Assembly (NCBI RefSeq): GCF_038019025.1
Contig: NZ_CP150496.1
Coordinates: forward strand, 1 to 15,000
Direction: 5' to 3'
Source: Polaribacter marinaquae
GTDB lineage: Bacteria > Bacteroidota > Bacteroidia > Flavobacteriales > Flavobacteriaceae
Length of the DNA stretch: 15,000 bases
Of this stretch, positions 1 to 6,739 are shown in pieces (the stretch's first letter is position 1; the number at the start of each line of letters is the position of its first letter). The position numbers and the translations under genes were made by a program. The notes under the pieces were generated by a model. It saw nothing but the letters and a program-made list of their open reading frames with translations. It had not been told where the DNA came from and did no database searches.

Positions 1-1428
1 ATGACTTTAACTGCTGACTCAGTTTGGAATGAATGCTTGTCTTTTATAAAGGACAATATCAAACCACAAGCATACAAAACATGGTTTGAACCTATTAAAC
101 CCGTAAAACTTTCAGGAGAAGCTTTAACTATACAAGTACCAAGTAAGTTTTTCTATGAATGGTTAGAAGAACATTACATAAAACTTTTAAGAGTTGCATT
201 AGTAAGACAATTAGGTAGTGATGCCAAATTGATTTACGATGTAAAAATGGAAAACAATTACAGTAGTAATAGACCTCAAATTGTTAAAATTCCTAGTTCT
301 AATAGAGATCCTTTAAAGCCACAAAAAGTAGCTGTGCCTTTAGAATCTAACAAAAGAGAACTAAGAAACCCGTTTGTGATACCTGGTTTACAAAAAGTTA
401 AAGTAGAGTCACAATTAAATCCTAATTATAATTTTTTAAATTTTGTAGAAGGAGATTCTAACAGGTTGGCAAGATCTGCTGGTATGGCAGTTGCAAACAA
501 ACCTGGCGGTACTTCTTTTAATCCGTTATTAATTTACGGTGGAGTAGGTTTGGGTAAAACACACTTAGCACATGCAATTGGTGTTGATATTAAAGATAAA
601 TATCCAGACAAAACAGTGTTGTATATTTCTTCGGAAAAATTTACACAACAATTTATAGACTCTGTAAAATCGAATACAAGAAATGATTTTATTCATTTCT
701 ATCAAATGATTGATGTTTTAATTATTGATGATGTACAATTTTTGTCTGGTAAAGCAGGTACACAAGATGTATTTTTCCATATATTTAATCATTTACATCA
801 AAATGGTAAGCAAGTTATTTTAACGTCAGACAAAGCGCCTGTAGATATGCAAGACATAGAGCAGCGATTGTTATCTCGATTTAAATGGGGATTATCTGCA
901 GAATTACAAGCGCCAGATTACGAAACTAGAATTTCTATTTTAGACAATAAATTGTTTAGAGATGGTGTAGAAATGCCAGAAGAAATTGTAGAATATATTG
1001 CAAAAAATATCAAATCTAATGTTAGAGAATTAGAAGGTGTAATTATTTCTATGATTGCGCAAGCTTCTTTTAATAGAAAAGAATTCTCTTTAGAATTAGC
1101 AAAACAAATTGTAGACAAATTTGTTAAAAATACTAAGAAAGAAGTTTCTATAGATTACATACAGAAAGAAGTTTCTAAGTATTTTGATATGGATGTAGCT
1201 ACATTGCAATCTAAAACTAGAAAACGCCATATTGTACAAGCACGTCAATTGGCAATGTATTTTGCTAAAAGATTAACAAAAACGTCATTGGCAAGTATTG
1301 GTAATCAAATAGGGCAGAGAGATCACGCAACAGTTTTACACGCATGTAAAACCGTAGATAATTTAACTGAAACTGATAAGCAGTTTAAAAAATATGTAGA
1401 AGATTTAACTAAAAAGTTAACTTTCTAG
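1..1428 (+). CDS. dnaA: Chromosomal replication initiator protein DnaA
   Basis: DnaA is the AAA+ ATPase that binds DnaA boxes at oriC, opens the duplex and helps load the replicative helicase. The 475-residue protein is full length. Residues about 1-85 form the N-terminal interaction domain and about 86-135 a low-complexity linker. The AAA+ core carries Walker A (GGVGLGKTH, 180-188), Walker B (LIIDDVQFL, 240-248), the arginine-finger region SRFKWGL (292-298) and a sensor-2 helix NVRELEG (340-346). The C-terminal DNA-binding domain carries the family signature GQRDHATVLHACK (438-450). The ATG is the first base of the window, so promoter and upstream sequence are not visible. A phosphatase gene follows 27 bases after the stop, suggesting a shared transcript. 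Identity is certain from the motifs; the start is supported by the usual domain I beginning. Confidence 0.98.
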   Translation: MTLTADSVWNECLSFIKDNIKPQAYKTWFEPIKPVKLSGEALTIQVPSKFFYEWLEEHYIKLLRVALVRQLGSDAKLIYDVKMENNYSSNRPQIVKIPSSNRDPLKPQKVAVPLESNKRELRNPFVIPGLQKVKVESQLNPNYNFLNFVEGDSNRLARSAGMAVANKPGGTSFNPLLIYGGVGLGKTHLAHAIGVDIKDKYPDKTVLYISSEKFTQQFIDSVKSNTRNDFIHFYQMIDVLIIDDVQFLSGKAGTQDVFFHIFNHLHQNGKQVILTSDKAPVDMQDIEQRLLSRFKWGLSAELQAPDYETRISILDNKLFRDGVEMPEEIVEYIAKNIKSNVRELEGVIISMIAQASFNRKEFSLELAKQIVDKFVKNTKKEVSIDYIQKEVSKYFDMDVATLQSKTRKRHIVQARQLAMYFAKRLTKTSLASIGNQIGQRDHATVLHACKTVDNLTETDKQFKKYVEDLTKKLTF

Positions 1429-1455
1429 TTTTTTAATAAAAGACAATTTAATTTG

Positions 1456-1905
1456 ATGAAAAAAGTACTAATGGTTTGCTTAGGAAATATTTGTAGATCT
1501 CCTTTAGCCGAAGGTATTTTAAAATCGAAAGTAGATTCTAAACAAGTTTTTGTAGATTCTGCGGGTACAGCAGCTTATCATGTAGGTAATTTGCCAGATG
1601 ATCGTTCTATTGCTGTGGCTAAAAAGTACAACATCGATATTACTAATCAATCTGCAAGAAAATTTACAGTTTCAGATTTTGATTCTTTTGATATTATTTA
1701 TGCAATGGATAGCAGTAACTTAAATAATATACTTGCATTAAGTAGAGATGATGCTGATACACAAAAAGTAAGATTAATTTTAAATGAATCTGAACCTTCA
1801 AAGAATCTTTCTGTTCCAGATCCATATTACGGTGGAAAATCTGGTTTCGAAGACGTTTTTAATATGCTAGATAAAGCATGTACTGTTATTGCTAAGTCTT
1901 TATAA
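1456..1905 (+). CDS. Low-molecular-weight protein tyrosine phosphatase
   Basis: This is a cytosolic low-molecular-weight tyrosine phosphatase of 149 residues, the usual family size. The N-terminal phosphate-binding loop reads CLGNICRS, giving the CX5R motif with nucleophile Cys8 and Arg14. The general-acid loop reads PDPYYGG, with Asp122 as the expected proton donor. I chose ATG 1456; a TTG directly before it (1453) would add one residue, but the ATG gives the conventional MKKVLMVCLGN beginning. In other bacteria such enzymes act on tyrosine kinases controlling exopolysaccharide export, or on phospho-arginine or small substrates. No kinase or polysaccharide gene lies nearby, so the substrate is unknown. 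It sits between dnaA and a methyltransferase gene on the same strand with short gaps (27 and 41 bases), consistent with co-transcription. Confidence 0.93.
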   Translation: MKKVLMVCLGNICRSPLAEGILKSKVDSKQVFVDSAGTAAYHVGNLPDDRSIAVAKKYNIDITNQSARKFTVSDFDSFDIIYAMDSSNLNNILALSRDDADTQKVRLILNESEPSKNLSVPDPYYGGKSGFEDVFNMLDKACTVIAKSL

Positions 1906-1946
1906 TATTCAATTTAAAATTTACAAGTTTCTAAAAATATATAGTT

Positions 1947-2651
1947 ATGATTGGTAAACTCTATTTAATTCCGACAACTCTTGGAGATACAGAACCTTTA
2001 GAGGTAATGCCTTTATCGGTAAAAAAAGTAGTAGAAGAAATTGATTATTATATTGTAGAGAACGAAAAAACAGCTCGAAGATTTATTAAGAAAATTTCAC
2101 CTAAAAAATCCCAACCTTCTTTGCAGTTGATGTCTTTAGACAAGTATGCAGACGAAATGGAAACAAGAAAGTATTTAGATGTTTGTAATGAAGGAATAAA
2201 TGTTGGTTTACTTTCAGAAGCAGGTGTACCGGCTGTAGCAGATCCGGGAGCAACTATTGTAAAAATGGCTCACGAAAAAAATATTAAAGTAGTGCCATTA
2301 GTTGGTCCGAGTTCTATTTTAATGGCAATGATGAGTTCTGGTATGAATGGTCAAAATTTTGCATTTAATGGGTATTTACCAATAGACAAAGGAGACAGAA
2401 AAAGAGCTTTAAAAGATTTGGAAAAGTTATCTAAAGATAAAAATCAATCTCAAATTTTTATAGAAACTCCGTATAGAAATGAAAAAATGTTTGCAGATTT
2501 AAAGGCTATATTGGCACCAACAACTAATTTATGTATTGCTGCAGATATTACATTACCATCAGAATACATTAAAACATTGTCAATTAAAGATTGGAAGTTT
2601 CAAACACCAGACTTACACAAAAAACCTGCTATCTTTATAATTCACAAATAA
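1947..2651 (+). CDS. RsmI-like SAM-dependent methyltransferase (tetrapyrrole methylase fold)
   Basis: This 234-residue protein belongs to the tetrapyrrole (corrin/porphyrin) methylase superfamily, close to the RsmI/YraL branch that 2'-O-methylates C1402 of 16S rRNA. Visible markers are the N-terminal strand KLYLIPTTLGD (4-14), the glycine-rich SAM loop GLLSEAGVPAVADPG (87-101, compare the RsmI G-x-V-S-D-A-G-T-P-x-x-S-D-P-G block) and VGPSSILMAMMSSG (119-132) followed by FNGYLP (140-145). The SAM loop has Glu in place of the usual Asp (SEAG for SDAG) and the protein is shorter than the E. coli enzyme, about 286 residues. From memory, flavobacteria often encode two members of this family, and this resembles the non-canonical paralogue, so I do not assign rsmI. 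Substrate is uncertain. Its stop lies six bases from the stop of the convergent gene, with no hairpin terminator visible between. Confidence 0.88.
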   Translation: MIGKLYLIPTTLGDTEPLEVMPLSVKKVVEEIDYYIVENEKTARRFIKKISPKKSQPSLQLMSLDKYADEMETRKYLDVCNEGINVGLLSEAGVPAVADPGATIVKMAHEKNIKVVPLVGPSSILMAMMSSGMNGQNFAFNGYLPIDKGDRKRALKDLEKLSKDKNQSQIFIETPYRNEKMFADLKAILAPTTNLCIAADITLPSEYIKTLSIKDWKFQTPDLHKKPAIFIIHK

Positions 2652-2657
2652 GAAACT

Positions 2658-3254
2658 TTAAACTTTAGCGTTTTTATCTGCTTTAATAATAGAAACATTA
2701 TAGCCAGAAAACTTTTTTAAATAAGATTGAATTGAAGCACCATAAGCATCAGAAAATCTTATAGAACCATTACTTCGTAAAAACTTTTTTACATTTCCTG
2801 CTCCACTTAAATGTGCTGCAGCCAAAATTCCCGATTCGGTAATTTTAATTCCGTTAATTGTTTTTCCTGCAGATCTTTTAATATCCTTTCTAAGAATCCA
2901 TTTATTAACTTTACACAAAGCAACAAATGCTTTTTCTTGTAATTCTGGATTGTTCAAAAATTCTTGAGTGTTGTAAATTCTAAATCTTTGTAAAGTAGTT
3001 CTACCAAATTGATATTTACCTAAATAACCTAGTGTATTTACTGTTGCATATTTTCCTTGAGATTCTTTAAATGCAACTGCTTCTTTAAAAGCAACAAAAT
3101 CTTTTTTAAGGTAAAAGATGTCGCTATTAAAATGCTTAGGAAAAGTGACCTTGTTATTGTAGGTAATTTCCTTTAATTTAGTTTTTTTCTTATCAATAGC
3201 CGTTGCATTGATAAAAAGAGCTATTACGCTGATTAAAAGTATTTTATTTTTGAT
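2658..3254 (-). CDS. Secreted lytic-transglycosylase-like protein without a canonical start codon
   Basis: The reading frame is open from the stop at 2658 to beyond 3340, but no in-frame ATG, GTG or TTG exists upstream of a TTG at 2957, which would delete the conserved half. The best N-terminus is the ATC codon at 3252-3254. Read as initiator it gives M-K-N-K-I-L-L-I-S-V-I-A-L-F-I-N-A-T-A, a near-ideal signal peptide with an A-x-A cleavage site, and a 198-residue protein. An ATA at 3261-3263 is an alternative. The mature part has the Slt-like lytic transglycosylase signature: FKES (62-65, Glu64 the candidate catalytic acid) followed by GYLGKYQFG (76-84). Later residues ESGILAAAHLSGAGNVKKFL also fit a muramidase fold. 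The expected role is cleavage of peptidoglycan in the periplasm. The gene has its own TANNTTTG box about 30 bases upstream. Either it uses a rare start codon or the initiator ATG was lost by mutation. Function is inferred by motif only. Confidence 0.7.
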   Translation of the reverse strand: MKNKILLISVIALFINATAIDKKKTKLKEITYNNKVTFPKHFNSDIFYLKKDFVAFKEAVAFKESQGKYATVNTLGYLGKYQFGRTTLQRFRIYNTQEFLNNPELQEKAFVALCKVNKWILRKDIKRSAGKTINGIKITESGILAAAHLSGAGNVKKFLRSNGSIRFSDAYGASIQSYLKKFSGYNVSIIKADKNAKV

Positions 3255-3283
3255 AAAATATATATCTTTCTGTTTTGCGGGTG

Positions 3284-3291
3284 CAAATGTA
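3284..3291 (-). promoter_or_regulatory. Promoter -7 box for the transglycosylase-like gene
   Basis: On the minus strand this reads TACATTTG, an exact match to the Bacteroidota -7 consensus TANNTTTG. It is followed by CACCCGC, the same bases that follow two of the rRNA promoter boxes near the right end of the window. No TTG is found at the usual 17-19 base distance upstream. A transcript starting a few bases downstream would have a leader of roughly 20-25 bases before the proposed ATC start. Confidence 0.6.
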
Positions 3292-3335
3292 CGATATAAT
3301 ATTAAACTGATTGATACACAGTGTGTTAAAAGTTG

Positions 3336-4238
3336 TTAAAAATGCAGATAATGGAATTTAATCTTTCCTTTGGTATTAATTTCTAATGAAGGTGCTGGTA
3401 TCTTTATGAAATTCACAACAGAAAATACAGATTTTAAAAATCTCGATTTTGTTTCAATTTTAGTTAAATCTACATCTAAACTTAAGTAAAATTGTCTGTA
3501 TGGATCTTGCGGAATTTCGTTCGTTGTTTTTGTTTCTCCGTACAGCATTCCTTCTGCACCATAACCCAATGCCACATTTAACCATTTAGGAAAATTACCC
3601 TCTTTATTAAAAGACCAAATATTGGCAGAAAGCCAATAGGTTTGACCGTTATAGTCTTTAAGAGATTGTTGTATATAATTTTCACCAAGTGTATTAGGTC
3701 TCTGTTTGGCAAATTTTGTTTGATGAAAAGAATATTTGACTGTAATTCTTTGTTCTTGCCACAATAGCTCTTGTCCAACTAATATTCCTGTTCCGGCAGC
3801 ATTAGCCAAAACATCTCCAATTGACGCGCCCCATTGTTTAGAAAATCCATCTAAAATTTCTACTGCTGTTAAAAAAGAAAAACCTAATGTAGCGCCGTAA
3901 ATTAGCTGTTTTTTTTTAGAAACACCAGACCAATCTAAAACTTCCATACCAACTTTACCAATGTAATAAGAGGTCATTAAATGGCCAGCTTTATCCATTT
4001 GTTTCCAGTCGTTATTATCATTTTTAAATTGAAAACTTGTTCTTGGATAATCTTTGTACCAAAGTTCGTTTAAAGCAAACAATGTGCCCGTAGCCAAAAC
4101 ACTTTCACTAATTATAACAGCATTTCTTCTCTTCGTATTTAAAGTGTCAGGTTTTTTTAAAAAGCTATTATTTTGCGCGTTAAAAGTGGTTGCTGATAAA
4201 ATAAAGAATACTATGAATGCTTTTGTTTTTAAAATCAT
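3336..4238 (-). CDS. DUF2279 (YfiM-like) envelope protein
   Basis: A 300-residue protein of the DUF2279/YfiM type, of unknown molecular function. It starts with a signal peptide (hydrophobic AFIVFFILSATTFNAQ, residues about 7-22, cleavage expected near AQ|NN). The conserved central region includes DKAGHLMTSYYIGK (about 82-95), a hydrophobic segment GATLGFSFLTAVEILDGFSKQWG and DVLANAAGTG. This His/Glu/Asp pattern with membrane-like helices is what I recognise as DUF2279. The C-terminal half (about 165-300) has alternating aromatic and polar residues suggesting beta-strands, as in many Bacteroidota outer-membrane-associated proteins, and ends in HYLHF. It begins 20 bases after the mltG stop, so it is probably the distal gene of the dapF-GNAT-mltG transcript. 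Family assignment is from memory of the motifs. Confidence 0.8.
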   Translation of the reverse strand: MILKTKAFIVFFILSATTFNAQNNSFLKKPDTLNTKRRNAVIISESVLATGTLFALNELWYKDYPRTSFQFKNDNNDWKQMDKAGHLMTSYYIGKVGMEVLDWSGVSKKKQLIYGATLGFSFLTAVEILDGFSKQWGASIGDVLANAAGTGILVGQELLWQEQRITVKYSFHQTKFAKQRPNTLGENYIQQSLKDYNGQTYWLSANIWSFNKEGNFPKWLNVALGYGAEGMLYGETKTTNEIPQDPYRQFYLSLDVDLTKIETKSRFLKSVFSVVNFIKIPAPSLEINTKGKIKFHYLHF

Positions 4239-4258
4239 ATCAACTATTACAAGAAAAA

Positions 4259-5281
4259 TTATCTATTAATTTTTTGCTTATTTAACCACTGATGATATTT
4301 AGCCGCATTACGATTGTGCTGAGATAATGTTCTAGCAAAAGCATGATAACCTAACTTGTCTACATTAACACACATATAATAATAGTTATGCTTTTGTGCA
4401 TTTAAAACGCCATCAATTGCAGAAATATCTGGCATCGCAATTAAAGTTGGTGGCAAACCTTTATTTAAATAGGTGTTATATGGCGAGTTAATTTTTAAGT
4501 CTACAGTTAAAACTCTTTTGACAACGTAATCTTGTCCTTTTACTTCTTTAACACAATATATTATTGTTGGGTCTGCTTGTAAAGGCATTCCTTTTCTTAA
4601 ACGATTTAAGTACAAACCGGCAACAATTGGTCTTTCGCTTTTTTTAGCTGTTTCTTTTTGAACAATAGATGCTAAAGTAATTACTTCGCTTTTGGTAAGG
4701 TTTAGTTTGGCTGCTTTAGCTTCTCTACTTTTAGTCCAAAAACGTTTATAAGCTATTAACATTTTATTTCTAAATTTCTCTGGACTTACTGTCCAGTAAA
4801 ATTCATAGGTATTTGGTATAAAAATTTGAAGTACAGATTTTTCGTTTAGATTATTTTCTTTTAAAAAGGTTTTATCTTTAAAAGCAGTTAATAAAGAAAT
4901 AGAATCTGTTTCTACTTGTTCTGCAATTCTGCCAGCAAATTTTTCTAAAGTATCTTGATTATTGAAAGAAAGCTTGAATGGTGTTTGCCTTCCGCTTCGT
5001 AACATATTTACAAGATCGTTATTAGACATACCTTCTTTTAGAACATATCTTCCTGGTTTTGGTGTTGCAAAACTTTTTTTAGCAGCAACCCATAAAAATG
5101 TTTCCGGACTTTTAGAAACACTTTCTAATTCTTTTTTTATATCTAATAAACTGTCATCAGAATGAATAAATAAAGTGTAATCTTTTGTAATTGCAGTTCC
5201 AAAAATTTTTTGGTAATAATTATAGCTAAATAAAGAACCAACTATAAATAGCGCTAGTAAAATGTATAGTATTTTTTTCAA
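4259..5281 (-). CDS. mltG: Endolytic murein transglycosylase MltG
   Basis: MltG (YceG-like) is an inner-membrane lytic transglycosylase that cuts nascent peptidoglycan strands and is thought to set or terminate glycan chain length. This 340-residue copy has one N-terminal transmembrane segment (about 4-20), a LysM-like part around 35-100 including PGRYVLKEGMSNNDLVNMLRSG, and the YceG catalytic domain. The catalytic motif ASIVQKE lies at 204-210, with Glu210 matching the essential glutamate of the family. Other hallmarks follow: GLYLNRL (222-228), MPLQADPTIIY (232-242), SPYNTYLNKGLPP (266-278) and a C-terminal HAFARTLSQHN. Length and domain order are normal for the family. It follows the GNAT gene by 24 bases and precedes the DUF2279 gene by 20, so co-transcription is likely. 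Confidence 0.96.
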   Translation of the reverse strand: MKKILYILLALFIVGSLFSYNYYQKIFGTAITKDYTLFIHSDDSLLDIKKELESVSKSPETFLWVAAKKSFATPKPGRYVLKEGMSNNDLVNMLRSGRQTPFKLSFNNQDTLEKFAGRIAEQVETDSISLLTAFKDKTFLKENNLNEKSVLQIFIPNTYEFYWTVSPEKFRNKMLIAYKRFWTKSREAKAAKLNLTKSEVITLASIVQKETAKKSERPIVAGLYLNRLRKGMPLQADPTIIYCVKEVKGQDYVVKRVLTVDLKINSPYNTYLNKGLPPTLIAMPDISAIDGVLNAQKHNYYYMCVNVDKLGYHAFARTLSQHNRNAAKYHQWLNKQKINR

Positions 5282-5305
5282 TTAAATATGTTTTAGCTGG
5301 CAAAT

Positions 5306-5830
5306 TTACTGTTTTATCAATTGAAATAAAATTTCGTCAATAAATTTCCCGTTAGAATAAACCCAGTCTTTTTTAGTACCAATTTTCTTAAAATTCAATT
5401 TGGTAAATAAATTAAGACTATTGGTGTTTTTAGAAGTTATATTCGCATACAGTTGATGCAGATTAAGGTGGATAAAAGCATAGTTAATCAAAATTGATAA
5501 ACTTTCGGCAGCATATCCTTTTTTTTGAAAATCAGGGTGTATTAAAATTCCTATTCCCGCTCTTTTATGTTGTGGATTATAATCAAATAAATCAATCATA
5601 CCAATTGGTAAATCACTAATAGATTCAACAATCATTAAACGTAATTGTTTTGCCTCGTAAATATCTAAATGCGCGTTTTCTAAGTATTGTTTTAGAATGA
5701 ATTTTGAGAACGGAGTTTGAGTGTGGCTAACTTCCCAAAAAGATTCATTGTTTTCTATAGCATATAAAAAGTTTAAATCTTCTGGTTCTAAAGCTCTTAA
5801 ATAAATAGTATTTCCTTTTAAAGTCTTCAT
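5306..5830 (-). CDS. GNAT-family N-acetyltransferase (RimJ/RimL-like)
   Basis: A 174-residue GCN5-related N-acetyltransferase. It begins LKGNTIYLRALEPEDLNFLY, the common opening of the RimJ/RimL-like branch. The acetyl-CoA-binding motif A spans about 91-118: strand AGIGILIHPD, then the pyrophosphate loop QKKGYAAE (102-109, matching Q/R-x-x-G-x-G/A with Ala at the last place). Motif B follows with LYANITSKNTNSLNLFTKLNFKKIG (128-151), where asparagines and the aromatic before LNFK match the family. The acceptor substrate cannot be read from sequence. Its ATG overlaps the dapF stop by one base (TAATG), implying translational coupling to dapF, and mltG follows by 24 bases. From memory, this dapF-GNAT-mltG order recurs in flavobacteria, hinting at an envelope-related role, but that is inference. 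Confidence 0.92.
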   Translation of the reverse strand: MKTLKGNTIYLRALEPEDLNFLYAIENNESFWEVSHTQTPFSKFILKQYLENAHLDIYEAKQLRLMIVESISDLPIGMIDLFDYNPQHKRAGIGILIHPDFQKKGYAAESLSILINYAFIHLNLHQLYANITSKNTNSLNLFTKLNFKKIGTKKDWVYSNGKFIDEILFQLIKQ

Positions 5831-6600
5831 TAAACTTCAATTTCTCCTTTAAAAACAAAAGTTGCCGGACCTTTTAAGTAAACATCCGTATAAACTCCAT
5901 TGTTTTCTTTAAATGACACTTTTAAGTTACCACCTTCTACGGGTAAATTTATTTGGGTTTTATTTGTTTTCTTTATTTTGTGCATTGAAATAGCAACAGC
6001 AGTTACACCTGTACCACAAGCTAAAGTTTCGTTTTCAACTCCTTTTTCATAAGTTCTAACTCTAAAAGTAGCGTCATCAATCATTTCTGCAAAATTGACA
6101 TTACTTCCAGGATCGTTGTATGAATATCTAATTTTTTTGCCATTTTCAAAAACAGGATAATTATCTAAACTGTCAACTAGCTCAACATGATGTTGTGTAC
6201 CTGTATACGTAAATACTGAGTCTTTTTTAACTTCAATAGTATCTACATCAATCATTTTTATTGAAATAATGTCATTTTTTATTTCAGCAAAATGAGGTCC
6301 ATCAACAGCAACAAAATTTGTTTTATTATCAATAATATGTAATTGTTTAGCAAAGGCAACAGCACATCTACCGCCGTTTCCGCAAAACGTTTCACTACCA
6401 TCGGCATTGTAATAAATCATTCTAAAATCAGAATTTTCATCTTCTTCAATAAGAATAACGCCATCTGCACCGATACCAAAATTTCTATTACATAAATGTG
6501 AAATTATGTCAGTATTTTGTTTTGGAAAGGTTTTTGTTCTGTTATCTATCATCACAAAATCATTTCCGGTACCTTGGTATTTAAAAAAAGTTAAATTCAT
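5830..6600 (-). CDS. dapF: Diaminopimelate epimerase
   Basis: DapF interconverts LL- and meso-diaminopimelate, a PLP-independent step that supplies meso-DAP for peptidoglycan and lysine. The 256-residue cytosolic protein has both catalytic cysteines: Cys73 in CGNGGRC and Cys195 in ACGTGVTAVA. The N-terminal block FFKYQGTGNDFVMIDN (5-20), NRNFGIGADG (38-47) and the NADGSE segment before Cys73 are also typical. The protein is slightly shorter than the E. coli enzyme (about 274). The start is fixed by the conventional MNLTFFKYQGTGNDF beginning. It is the first gene of the minus-strand group and shares a 139-base divergent region with htrA. A TATATTTG box ends only four bases before the ATG, so the transcript may be leaderless. 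Confidence 0.97.
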   Translation of the reverse strand: MNLTFFKYQGTGNDFVMIDNRTKTFPKQNTDIISHLCNRNFGIGADGVILIEEDENSDFRMIYYNADGSETFCGNGGRCAVAFAKQLHIIDNKTNFVAVDGPHFAEIKNDIISIKMIDVDTIEVKKDSVFTYTGTQHHVELVDSLDNYPVFENGKKIRYSYNDPGSNVNFAEMIDDATFRVRTYEKGVENETLACGTGVTAVAISMHKIKKTNKTQINLPVEGGNLKVSFKENNGVYTDVYLKGPATFVFKGEIEV

Positions 6601-6604
6601 TTTG

Positions 6605-6612
6605 CAAATATA
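6605..6612 (-). promoter_or_regulatory. Promoter -7 box of dapF, abutting the start codon
   Basis: The minus strand reads TATATTTG, an exact TANNTTTG match, followed by CAAA and then the dapF ATG at 6600. With the normal distance from -7 box to start site, transcription would begin at or within a base or two of the ATG. No TTG is seen at the usual -33 spacing; instead phased TTTAAC hexamers (minus-strand reading) lie upstream from 6638, which may indicate activator-dependent transcription. Confidence 0.55.
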
Positions 6613-6637
6613 GGTATTTAGGCACTAAAATAGGGAT

Positions 6638-6697
6638 GTTAAAAAGTGGTTAAAGTCAGTTAAAAACAAGTTAAACAGATTTTTTGAATATGTTAAA
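6638..6697. promoter_or_regulatory. Helically phased GTTAAA direct-repeat array between dapF and htrA
   Basis: Exact GTTAAA hexamers start at 6638, 6649, 6659, 6670 and 6692. The first four are spaced 11, 10 and 11 bases, and the fifth is 22 bases on, so all lie on one face of the helix. On the minus strand they read TTTAAC. Direct repeats with about 11-base spacing are typical of binding by OmpR/PhoB-family response regulators; the TTAACA-type Pho boxes of Bacillus PhoP are a known parallel. The array lies upstream of the -7 boxes of both dapF and htrA. The regulator is unknown. Confidence 0.5.
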
Positions 6698-6701
6698 ATT
6701 A

Positions 6702-6709
6702 TATATTTG
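6702..6709 (+). promoter_or_regulatory. Promoter -7 box of htrA
   Basis: TATATTTG matches TANNTTTG exactly and lies 30 bases before the htrA ATG. A TTG at 6684-6686 leaves a 15-base spacer, shorter than the usual 17-19. The fifth GTTAAA hexamer (6692-6697) sits inside that spacer. Confidence 0.55.
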
Positions 6710-6739
6710 AATACTAAAAATTAATATAAATCGATAAAA

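Noticed and set aside
1..1428. Origin of replication near dnaA
   Set aside because: No cluster of TTATCCACA-like DnaA boxes was found in or after dnaA; any origin would lie outside the window or elsewhere.
2651..2658. A bidirectional terminator between the convergent methyltransferase and transglycosylase-like genes
   Set aside because: Only six bases separate the stops and no inverted repeat with a T tract is present.
3578..3778. Open frame inside the DUF2279 gene on the same strand
   Set aside because: It is an out-of-frame shadow of a well-supported longer gene, as are other short frames inside or antisense to dnaA, mltG, htrA and gap.
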